From Candidatus Aminicenantota bacterium (GTDB lineage: Bacteria; Acidobacteriota; Aminicenantia; UBA2199), in contig CP070627.1 in assembly GCA_020355945.1 (NCBI GenBank), positions 1,903,188 through 1,909,286 on the forward strand: 6,099 nucleotides of DNA. The letters run 5' to 3'. The notes beneath the pieces were generated by a model. It saw only the letters and a program-made list of their open reading frames with translations, did no database searches and was not told the origin of the DNA. This document shows, piece after piece, positions 1 through 5,596 of this stretch (position 1 is its first letter; each line of letters starts with the position of its first letter). The translations under genes were made by a program, and so were the position numbers.

Positions 1-3
1 TGA

Positions 4-149
4 CGAGGCATAGTGGGGCTATGTCGAGGAAGAACAACGCAGCTATTCACGTTCAGAACCAGCGAGAATGATGCGTTATTTTTGGAACGAGCCACTAGTC
101 GTAGGTCCGGATGAAGAGTCCGGTGGAGGTTCGAATCCTTCACCTTCCG
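4..149 (+). ncRNA. Candidate structured RNA with tRNA-like arms (unidentified)
   Basis: No coding frame here looks like a protein, but the + strand is rich in hairpins. CATAG pairs with CTATG around a TGGGG loop (about 9-24, extended by CGA/TCG). AACGCA (36-41) pairs with TGCGTT (72-77), with ATTC/GAAT (45-48/66-69) inside. ACGA (87-90) pairs with TCGT (99-102), and CCGGA (107-111) with TCCGG (119-123). An 8-bp stem with one G-T pair (122-129/137-144) closes a TTCGAAT loop identical to a tRNA T-loop; it shares two bases with the preceding hairpin. GGAAG (28-32) could pair with CTTCC (144-148) and enclose all but the first hairpin. The 3' end (T-arm, ACCTTCC, then G) resembles a serine tRNA 3' end, but no matching 5' half exists within tRNA distance. 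It could be a TnpB/IscB-type guide RNA scaffold, an intron or insertion-sequence end, or an att site. Identity unknown. Confidence 0.35.
125..149 (+). other. tRNA(Ser)-like 3' end fragment, possible integration (att) site
   Basis: The stretch reads as a T-stem GGAGG, T-loop TTCGAAT, T-stem CCTTC, acceptor strand ACCTTCC and discriminator G. G73 and a GGAAGGT/ACCTTCC acceptor are typical of serine tRNAs (family knowledge). The complementary 5' acceptor strand and a normal D-arm/anticodon arm are absent upstream, so this is not an intact tRNA. Tyrosine integrases commonly leave a duplicated tRNA 3' end at one boundary of an integrated element. If that happened here, the element and the intact tRNA would lie to the left of the window. 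The alternative is that this is simply the terminal hairpin of the structured RNA. Confidence 0.25.
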
Positions 150-157
150 TTAAATCC

Positions 158-194
158 CGAAGTGAATTTTCTTCGCCTGCCCGTTTTTTTCTTT
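158..194 (+). terminator. Weak candidate terminator downstream of the structured RNA
   Basis: CGAAG (158-162) can pair with CTTCG (171-175), and a run of seven T (184-190) followed by CTTT lies 8 nt further on the + strand. The order fits an intrinsic terminator for transcription of the 1-149 region. However, the stem is short and the T-tract is too far from it to be convincing. Confidence 0.2.
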
Positions 195-196
195 CG

Positions 197-1597
197 TTAT
201 ACTTCTCGTTGTTTCCATTTGCCCCGTCGGAATATAAGGATACCCACCGTAGTCAGCACTGACTCTGCAATGACAATCGCAACATATACTCCTTTTTCTT
301 TCAGCCCCATGGGTAAAGCCAGTACCCAGGCCAGGGGGATTTCTAACAGCCAGAAACAAAAAAAATTGATTTTCATGGGTGTGGCTGTATCTCCTGCACC
401 GTTAAATCCCTGGACGATGACCATTCCAAACGCGTAAAACAAATAGCCGTAGGAGATAAATCGCAAACAGCCTGCTCCGCTGGTCACAACACCTGCCTCT
501 TTGATAAAAATACGTACCAAAGGCTCGGGAAAAAGGATAAAGATAACAGCAATAATTCCCAGGAAAACCATATTAGAAAACCCGGTGACCCAGACTGCCC
601 GTTCTGCGCGTCCTGGTTTTTTAGCGCCCAGGTTTTGTCCCACCAGCGTAGAGGCGGCATTGCTTAATCCCCAGGAAGGAAGCAGTGAAAAAACAATCAT
701 TCGAATAGCAATGGTATAACCAGCCAGCACTTCACTGCCAAATACTGCAATAATTCGCACCAGCCCTATCCAACTGGAGGTGGCAATGAGGGATTGACCG
801 ATGCCCCCTAATGAGAGAGAAATCAATCGCTTCATCACCTTAAAGTTTATCTTAAATTGCTTGATATTAATTTTTACGCGTCCCCTGCCTTTGAATAGCA
901 GCGTAAATTGGTAGAGGACAGCCAGTCCCCTGCCCAGGGCAGTGGCAATAGCCGCGCCTTTAATCCCTAATTCCGGGAAAGGCCCGAATCCGAAAATCAG
1001 GCAGGGATCGAGAATAATATTGATGATATTGGCCAGCCACAACACCCGCATGGAAATCGCTGCATCGCCGGAGCTGCGAAATATGGAATTTATGATAAAC
1101 AGCAGCATAATGAGTCCATTACTGCCAATAATAATAGCTGTATACATATACCCGGTTTCTACTACCCCGGTTGAAGCCCCCATTAGTCGCAGCAGACCTT
1201 TGGCGAAAAAGACCCCTGGCACCGAGATGACCAGTGAAACGCCAAGCCCGGCGAAAATGGCCTGGACAGCGGCAGTGGAAGCGCCTTTTGCGTTTTTTTC
1301 CCCGATCCGCCTGGCCACCATGGCTGTTGTTGCTACTCCCAATCCGCCGCCAACCGAATATACAATAGTCAATACCGATTCTGTAATACCTACTGCCGCT
1401 ACAGCATCGGAACCTACTTTGGAAACGAAAAAAATATCTACCACAGCAAATATCGATTCCATCAACATTTCCAGTACCATAGGAATCGCCAATAACAGTA
1501 TGGCCCGGCTCAGTTTCACATCAGTAAAATCCCGGTCCGTACCTCGTACGGCTTCAACAATGTCTTCCCAGAGATTTTTTAATTTTGTATTTCCCAT
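197..1597 (-). CDS. MATE family multidrug/cation efflux transporter (NorM/DinF type)
   Basis: A 466-residue integral inner-membrane transporter, the usual length for MATE proteins, which export drugs or metabolites in exchange for Na+ or H+. The protein shows about twelve hydrophobic segments and the two-fold MatE repeat. The first half begins near residue 34 (PMVLEMLMESIFAVVDIFFV) and carries MVARRIGEKN (93-102) and FRSSGDAA (173-180). The second half carries LVGQNLGAKKPGRAERA (318-334) and the matching GAGDTATPM (400-408). The ATG at 1597 was chosen because the MATE domain follows about 30 residues later, AAGGA lies just upstream, and a consensus promoter ends about 15 nt before it. The open frame continues to 1738, but that extension is translation of GC-rich hairpin DNA. 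The gene diverges from the helicase gene and has no operon partner in the window. Substrate cannot be told from sequence. Confidence 0.95.
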   Translation of the reverse strand: MGNTKLKNLWEDIVEAVRGTDRDFTDVKLSRAILLLAIPMVLEMLMESIFAVVDIFFVSKVGSDAVAAVGITESVLTIVYSVGGGLGVATTAMVARRIGEKNAKGASTAAVQAIFAGLGVSLVISVPGVFFAKGLLRLMGASTGVVETGYMYTAIIIGSNGLIMLLFIINSIFRSSGDAAISMRVLWLANIINIILDPCLIFGFGPFPELGIKGAAIATALGRGLAVLYQFTLLFKGRGRVKINIKQFKINFKVMKRLISLSLGGIGQSLIATSSWIGLVRIIAVFGSEVLAGYTIAIRMIVFSLLPSWGLSNAASTLVGQNLGAKKPGRAERAVWVTGFSNMVFLGIIAVIFILFPEPLVRIFIKEAGVVTSGAGCLRFISYGYLFYAFGMVIVQGFNGAGDTATPMKINFFCFWLLEIPLAWVLALPMGLKEKGVYVAIVIAESVLTTVGILIFRRGKWKQREV

Positions 1598-1618
1598 TTC
1601 CTTATCACAAAAAGCAAA

Positions 1619-1647
1619 ATAATAACCGCTTATCCACCTTTTGTCAA
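1619..1647 (-). promoter_or_regulatory. Consensus sigma-70 promoter for the MATE gene
   Basis: Read on the minus strand, a perfect -35 TTGACA (1647-1642) is followed by a 17-nt spacer and a -10 TATTAT (1624-1619). This predicts a start near 1612 and a leader of about 15 nt carrying AAGGA directly before the ATG. The promoter lies between the gene and the inverted-repeat block. No operator is evident. Confidence 0.75.
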
Positions 1648-1660
1648 CATGATGCCTCCG

Positions 1661-1679
1661 GCGGGCCCGCGGCGCGGGC
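1661..1679. repeat. GC-only palindrome/hairpin
   Basis: GCCCGC (1665-1670) and GCGGGC (1674-1679) form a 6-bp stem around GGC. GCGGGCCCGC (1661-1670) is itself a perfect palindrome, so alternative folds compete. It sits just upstream of the MATE promoter and just outside the larger inverted repeat. No T-tract follows on either strand, so it is not a terminator. Confidence 0.5.
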
Positions 1680-1688
1680 ACCCTATTA

Positions 1689-1834
1689 GGGGGGCGCTTT
1701 TTGAAAAAACTGCCCCCTGGACCGTGAAACATCCGCAAAAACTTCTTATTAGTGGTGTTAGCAAACCCTCGCCAATAAAAAGTTTTTGCGGGGGGGGGTC
1801 CAGGGGGGGGCAGTTTTTACAAAAAGTGTCCCCC
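1689..1834. repeat. Long imperfect inverted repeat, MITE-like or dispersed palindromic element
   Basis: The left arm (1689-1750) is complementary to the right arm (1774-1834) in blocks. GGGGGGCGCTTTTT (1689-1702) pairs with 1821-1834, and AAAAACTG (1705-1712) with 1811-1818. CCCCC (1713-1717) pairs within the G-run 1803-1810, and TGGACC (1718-1723) with 1797-1802. CCGCAAAAACTT (1733-1744) pairs with 1780-1791, and TTATT (1746-1750) with 1774-1778. Each arm also folds on itself: 1689-1717 on the left, and CCA plus a G-run pairing with a C-run plus TGG (1800-1839) on the right. A cruciform-like structure is therefore possible. The element fills most of the spacer between two divergent genes, where a terminator is not expected. 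No transposase is present. It may be a non-autonomous mobile repeat; copies elsewhere cannot be assessed from this window. Confidence 0.75.
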
Positions 1835-1858
1835 CCTGGTGGTGAAGACAAAAAGGGG

Positions 1859-1888
1859 TTGCAAAAATATCTCATGTTGGATTAAAAT
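1859..1888 (+). promoter_or_regulatory. Candidate sigma-70 promoter of the helicase gene (leaderless start)
   Basis: TTGCAA (1859-1864), an 18-nt spacer and TAAAAT (1883-1888) form a moderate sigma-70 match. A start 7 nt after the -10 box would fall at 1895, which is the A of the helicase ATG, so the transcript would be leaderless. No Shine-Dalgarno is visible before the ATG, which agrees with that reading. The -35 box is weak and the call is inferential. Confidence 0.4.
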
Positions 1889-1894
1889 GTTGTT

Positions 1895-3907
1895 ATGAAA
1901 AAGTACAAAATAAAAAAGAGTGCTGCTGGACCTAAAGAGCACTATATCATTGACTATAAGGCAGAATTGAATCCCCAACAGTACAAAGCGGCAGCTAATA
2001 TAGAGGGTGCCCAACTGGTAATCGCCGGGGCGGGTACGGGTAAAACGCGTACATTAATTTACCGCCTGGCTTATATGGTAGAAAATGGTATTAGTCCTCA
2101 GTCCATATTATTATTAACCTTTACCCGCAAGGCAGCGCAGGAGATGATGCGTCGGGCGGCTACTATCCTGGATGAACGGTGTAGTAAAGTCTCTGGCGGC
2201 ACCTATCACTCCTTTGCCAATTACATCCTTAGAAAGTATGCTTTGTATATCCGGATGCACCCCAATTTCACTATCTTAGACCGCACCGATTGCGAAGATG
2301 TGATTAACCTGATCCGCACCCAATTGGGTTTTAACAAAAAAGAAAGACGGTTCCCCAGGAAACGCACACTCATGGAAGTCATCTCCAAAGCAGTTAACAA
2401 ATGCACCACGGTTGAGAAAGTGGTATTAAATGAATACCCCCATTACAACAGAGAATGCGATGATATTCTTACCGTGGCGGACCATTACCGGAAATTCAAA
2501 CAAGAAAAACAAGCCATGGATTATGACGACCTGTTGGTAAACCTGAAAAAGCTCCTGGAAACCAGTGATGAAGTAAGACAAAAAATATCCAATACCTACC
2601 GCTATATCATGGTGGATGAGTACCAGGATACCAACAAACTCCAGGGAGAAATTACCGTACTGCTGGCATCGGAACACAAAAATGTCCTGGTGGTAGGGGA
2701 TGATTCGCAAAGTATTTACTCGTTTCGCGGTGCCAATTTCAGGAATATCATGGATTTTCCCAAACTTTTTCCCGGGACTGTTATTACCACATTGGAACAA
2801 AATTATCGCAGTACCCGTCCTATCCTGGATTTGACCAATGCTGTTATCCAACAGGCCAAAGAAAAATATTCAAAAGAGCTTTTTTCAAAAATCGAAGGAG
2901 TCCAGAAACCGGTATATATCGATGCAGTGGATGAAGGCGAACAAGCTGCTTTTGTCACGCAGCAGGTATTGGAACTCCGGGAAGAAGGAGTGCCTCTTCA
3001 CAAAATCGCCGTGTTATTCAGGGCCTCCTGGCATGCCAACGAACTGGAAATAGCGCTGAGGAACGCCAATATCCCTTATGTGAAGTACGGGGGGTTAAAA
3101 TTCACTGAAGCGGCCCATATAAAAGATGTATTAGCCTATATGCGGGTGATTCACAATGTATTTGATGAAATCGCCTGGCTGCGGCTGCTGCTTTTAATCG
3201 AAGGTATCGGGTCTGCCTCTGCTTCCAAAATTATCACCAAAATCTTCCAACAGGGTGGTGCCCTGGAACAATTGCTCTCAAAGGATTTTGCTAAAAAGAA
3301 ATATTTTAATGACCTGGGGAAACTGCATGCCCTGCTCTCCCGGTTATCCGGGTCCCGGCTGAAACCGGCAGAAAAATTGGAAGCCGTTATCGAGTATTAT
3401 TCCCCTTTATTTGAGTTAAAGTATGATGATTTCGGGCGCAGGAGAGAAGATTTGCGCTCTCTGCTGCGTATTGCGGAACGTTACGCCAGGTTGGAACAGT
3501 TGTTGACAGACCTGACCCTTGAACCGCCGGACCTATCTCAAATGGGTGTGGAACCAACAGGCTCAGAAGATGAAAAACTGGTCCTTTCCACTATCCATTC
3601 TGCCAAAGGCCTGGAATGGCATTCGGTGTTTATTATTCACCTGGTGGAAGGTTATTTTCCCGGTATGCAGTCAATGGAATCCGACGAAGACCTGGAAGAG
3701 GAACGCCGATTATTCTACGTCGCAGCTACCCGCGCCCAAAAAAATCTCTATTTAATTACACCGGAACTGGAATCCCGGTCGTGGGGTGCCTTTTACCCCT
3801 CTGGTATTGTCTTTTCAGAACCCTCACGGTTTATCACAGGAATACCTGATTTTGATGAATTAATCGAAATTGGTGTATTGGAATTCGAAGAACAAGGACC
3901 CTTCTAG
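1895..3907 (+). CDS. UvrD/PcrA/Rep-like ATP-dependent DNA helicase (SF1A)
   Basis: A 670-residue superfamily 1A helicase that would unwind DNA 3' to 5' using ATP, in repair, replication restart or removal of bound proteins. All motifs are present in order: Q motif LNPQQYKA (25-32), Walker A GAGTGKT (45-51), Ia LLTFTRKAAQEM (73-84), Ib GGTYHSFA (101-108) and Walker B VDEYQDTN (240-247). These are followed by III VVGDDSQSIYSFRG (266-279), IV EQNYRSTRPIL (301-311), V STIHSAKGLEWHSVFI (565-580) and VI EERRLFYVAATRAQ (602-615). The enzyme should be active. It ends about 55 residues after motif VI and is shorter than typical UvrD/PcrA (about 720), so the C-terminal Tudor-like RNA-polymerase-binding tail appears to be absent. 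The length is close to Rep. UvrD, PcrA and Rep cannot be separated reliably here, so no symbol is given. The basic N-terminal 20 residues are an unusual lead-in. The ATG at 1887 in another frame stops after three codons. Confidence 0.96.
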   Translation: MKKYKIKKSAAGPKEHYIIDYKAELNPQQYKAAANIEGAQLVIAGAGTGKTRTLIYRLAYMVENGISPQSILLLTFTRKAAQEMMRRAATILDERCSKVSGGTYHSFANYILRKYALYIRMHPNFTILDRTDCEDVINLIRTQLGFNKKERRFPRKRTLMEVISKAVNKCTTVEKVVLNEYPHYNRECDDILTVADHYRKFKQEKQAMDYDDLLVNLKKLLETSDEVRQKISNTYRYIMVDEYQDTNKLQGEITVLLASEHKNVLVVGDDSQSIYSFRGANFRNIMDFPKLFPGTVITTLEQNYRSTRPILDLTNAVIQQAKEKYSKELFSKIEGVQKPVYIDAVDEGEQAAFVTQQVLELREEGVPLHKIAVLFRASWHANELEIALRNANIPYVKYGGLKFTEAAHIKDVLAYMRVIHNVFDEIAWLRLLLLIEGIGSASASKIITKIFQQGGALEQLLSKDFAKKKYFNDLGKLHALLSRLSGSRLKPAEKLEAVIEYYSPLFELKYDDFGRRREDLRSLLRIAERYARLEQLLTDLTLEPPDLSQMGVEPTGSEDEKLVLSTIHSAKGLEWHSVFIIHLVEGYFPGMQSMESDEDLEEERRLFYVAATRAQKNLYLITPELESRSWGAFYPSGIVFSEPSRFITGIPDFDELIEIGVLEFEEQGPF

Positions 3908-3947
3908 AAAAAATTACAAATTACAAACCCGGGCTAATTGGGCCGGG
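3908..3947 (-). terminator. Candidate intrinsic terminator of the minus-strand operon
   Basis: Read on the minus strand, CCCGG (3947-3943) pairs with CCGGG (3932-3928). It is followed by a U-rich tail with blocks TTT, ATTT and a final TTTTTT (3927-3908). It lies between the convergent ends of the helicase and the LecA-like gene, about 70 nt past the latter's stop. The tail also consists of a 7-bp direct repeat (AAATTAC twice on the + strand, 3911-3924). The + strand orientation has no T-tract, so no terminator is seen for the helicase. Confidence 0.45.
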
Positions 3948-4019
3948 AATTCCACGTGCTCCTTTGTATGTGGATTGGGCCTATCAAATTCGTATTGGGC
4001 TGAGATTATAGAATGTAGA

Positions 4020-4655
4020 TTAATGATAAATGATGACCGTAAATTGACCGGAATTATCGCTAAAATCAAAATCATTAATGCCTACAAATAATCGTCCCTT
4101 TTCCGCCATCTGGAAAGGAGCTTTGTCATTACCGATGTAAAACAGTTCCCCTTTTTTCCCGACTCTTCCGATGACGGCACCGGTGGGTTGATTGGGCAGC
4201 GGTTTATTTTTATTCCAGTTCACATACTCTTCTCCACTCTGGTAAACCATGGTTTTTTCATCGATTTGAATAGAGCCGGACGCTAAAAAAAGTATCTCTT
4301 GACCGATTCTCACATCTATGCCGGTGTCTATCCATTTTTGATCACCTGTCAGAACGACTTTTTTTAAGCGTTTCCCTTTTCTTAATCGATTGTAATTTTG
4401 TTCGACTTCAAAAGGGGATTCCAGGCCTTCCTTTTGGGGTTCATTAAACTCAATCTTCCACACCCGATACAAGGGGAAACGTTTGGTCCCCTGGATTTTA
4501 CCGAACTTGTAGACATTAAAATAAATCGTGTTAAATTTAAAAGCCACCATTTTTCCTTCATATACCTTTCGGTCCACCGTATGAAGGAAATCACCGAACA
4601 AATCCAGATTAAAAACAGCCAATACAATAACAAAAATTATTCCTTTTTGCTTCAT
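4020..4655 (-). CDS. Secreted protein with C-terminal LecA (PA-IL)-like domain
   Basis: A 211-residue protein, probably exported. Residues 1-21 form a signal peptide (MKQK, a hydrophobic core GIIFVIVLAVF, then LDLFG). Residues 26-72 form a small beta-rich module ending in YRVWKIEF. From about residue 99 to the end it resembles Pseudomonas LecA (PA-IL, a galactose-binding lectin): PTGAVIGRVGKKGE (157-170), GRLFVGINDFDFSDNSG (187-203) and QFTVIIYH correspond to LecA's ALVMKIGNSG, the GAITLIYND loop, NNSG and FSVNI. The acidic and Asn residues that bind Ca2+ in LecA are partly kept (Asp195, Asp200 and Asn201). The start lies 11 nt after the DapF-like stop with no Shine-Dalgarno, so translation may be coupled. 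It is the last gene of the operon. Sugar binding is inferred from family resemblance and not shown; such domains occur in many bacterial envelope proteins of unknown role. Confidence 0.8.
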   Translation of the reverse strand: MKQKGIIFVIVLAVFNLDLFGDFLHTVDRKVYEGKMVAFKFNTIYFNVYKFGKIQGTKRFPLYRVWKIEFNEPQKEGLESPFEVEQNYNRLRKGKRLKKVVLTGDQKWIDTGIDVRIGQEILFLASGSIQIDEKTMVYQSGEEYVNWNKNKPLPNQPTGAVIGRVGKKGELFYIGNDKAPFQMAEKGRLFVGINDFDFSDNSGQFTVIIYH

Positions 4656-4666
4656 TTTAATCTAAC

Positions 4667-5500
4667 TTAAGTATATAAGTATACTCCTTTATACACTATT
4701 TCCGTGGAATTTTCAATATAAATTTTGTTTTTCCCTGATATTTTTATGTTTTCACCGGGGAAAGGTATAGTCAGGGTATCTTTTACCAGGTTTAATTTTT
4801 TTAAAACAGCAAAGACGGCTGCGCTTCCGGTAGAAGAGGACAGGGTCCTGCCTACCCCTCGTTCATAATAAAACACCCGGAAATTTTCTCCTGTGGGCAG
4901 GATAAATTCAACATTGGTCTTATAAGGGAAAATAGCAGCACTTTCAAGCATTTTTCCCATCTGTTCCAGTCTTTCCCCCGGGATATCCTCTTTTATCGGT
5001 ACGACCACATGGGGATTGCCCACGGAGACCGGGTAAAAAGTGATGTTGTTATACTTATAATCCCATTTTTTTTCCTCCAGGAAAGGGAAAAAATCACGAT
5101 TTTGAAAATCTGCTGTCCCAATTTCAACTTTCAACCGGAATTTATTTTTCTCATGGAGCAAGCAGGTGTTTTTTTTAGGGCCGATCTTTGTATTTAAGAT
5201 CACATGATCCCGGTCAAAGGCCTTTTTTAAATAAAAAAGCAAGGCAGAACACCCGGCCATTCCATTGCCGGATAATTCCGCTTCTTCACCGTCCCGGTTA
5301 AAAATTTCAAAATCAACGCTTTTTGTGGTCCGGGAAATTTTATAGTAAACCACCCCATCAGCTCCGGCGCCTGTATGCCGACTGCACAACCGCTGGGCCA
5401 GGTGTCCTTTTGTTACACCGGTGGTGCCAGGGGATTCATATTCCTCCATGTCAATATGGATAAAATCATTGCCAGCAGTCACTGTTTTATAAAAAATCAT
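4667..5500 (-). CDS. dapF: Diaminopimelate epimerase (DapF) family protein lacking both catalytic cysteines
   Basis: A 277-residue DapF-fold protein, full length for the family (E. coli 274). DapF converts LL- to meso-diaminopimelate in the cytoplasm for lysine and peptidoglycan synthesis. Family landmarks are present: AGNDFIHID (9-17), RHTGAGADGVV (41-51), FNRDGEE (67-73), GNPH (161-164), TNVEF (195-199) and YERGVGRT (212-219). The paired acid/base cysteines are missing, however. The CGNG motif reads SGNG (Ser77, codon TCC at 5272-5270), and the ACGSG motif reads SSSTG (Ser222, codon TCT at 4837-4835). Ordinary epimerase activity is therefore doubtful, and the symbol marks family only. The ATG at 5500 is preferred because the conserved MIFYKTVTAGNDF begins there. 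An in-frame ATG at 5596 overlaps the upstream stop as TAATG and would add 32 residues encoded wholly by an 8-bp repeat. No Shine-Dalgarno precedes 5500. Confidence 0.88.
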   Translation of the reverse strand: MIFYKTVTAGNDFIHIDMEEYESPGTTGVTKGHLAQRLCSRHTGAGADGVVYYKISRTTKSVDFEIFNRDGEEAELSGNGMAGCSALLFYLKKAFDRDHVILNTKIGPKKNTCLLHEKNKFRLKVEIGTADFQNRDFFPFLEEKKWDYKYNNITFYPVSVGNPHVVVPIKEDIPGERLEQMGKMLESAAIFPYKTNVEFILPTGENFRVFYYERGVGRTLSSSTGSAAVFAVLKKLNLVKDTLTIPFPGENIKISGKNKIYIENSTEIVYKGVYLYT

Positions 5501-5596
5501 GTGTGCATGTGTGCATGTGTGCGTGTTTGCGTGTTTGCGTGTTTGCGTGTTTGCATGTTTGCGCGTGTGCGTGTTTGCGTGTTTGCCCGCGGGCAT
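5501..5596 (-). repeat. Twelve imperfect 8-bp tandem repeats upstream of the DapF-like gene
   Basis: On the + strand the 96 bp divide exactly into twelve octamers of consensus GTTTGCGT, with variants such as GTGTGCAT, GTTTGCAT, GTTTGCGC and a terminal GCGGGCAT. The array fills the entire interval between the protease stop and the conserved DapF-like ATG. In the minus-strand frame opened by the ATG at 5596 it contains no stop and encodes an 8-residue period, KHANTHTR, KHANTQTR, KHANTHTC, THAH. Because 8 is not a multiple of 3, gain or loss of one unit would shift that frame. It may be a non-coding microsatellite or an N-terminal extension. Confidence 0.9.

Noticed and set aside
84..132. Group II intron domain V (GAGCC ... 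GGTTC)
   Set aside because: The end motifs occur, but the span is 44 rather than about 34 nt and the GAAA tetraloop and catalytic triad pattern are missing.
60..149. Complete tRNA gene
   Set aside because: The T-arm and 3' acceptor are tRNA-like, but no complementary 5' acceptor lies at the right distance. The apparent anticodon loop lacks U33, and the variable loop would be a single base.
942..1622. 226-residue + strand open frame opposite the MATE gene
   Set aside because: It is the antisense of a membrane-protein gene and has the Ala/Thr/Ser/Ile-rich composition expected of an antisense shadow. The minus frame has clear MATE motifs.
1598..1738. N-terminal extension of the MATE frame up to an ATG at 1738
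   Set aside because: The added 47 residues are translation of GC-rich palindromes and part of the inverted repeat and do not look like a protein. The extension would also span the consensus promoter. The ATG at 1597 has AAGGA and fits the family start.
1800..1839. Intrinsic terminator from the very stable G-run/C-run hairpin
   Set aside because: No T-tract follows on either strand, and the site lies upstream of both flanking genes, where termination of either is not expected.
1630..1885. Open frames on both strands inside the inverted repeat (about 80 residues each)
   Set aside because: They arise from the homopolymer blocks and complementarity of the repeat. Composition is Pro/Gly/Phe/Lys-rich with no domain-like pattern and no start signals.
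3937..4001. Three ATTGGGC copies in the convergent spacer as an operator array
   Set aside because: Spacing is irregular (37 and 20 nt), and the position between convergent gene ends gives no promoter to regulate. Chance or decayed repeat is likelier.
5501..5596. CRISPR array
   Set aside because: The units are 8 bp and directly abutting, with no spacers. This is a simple tandem repeat.
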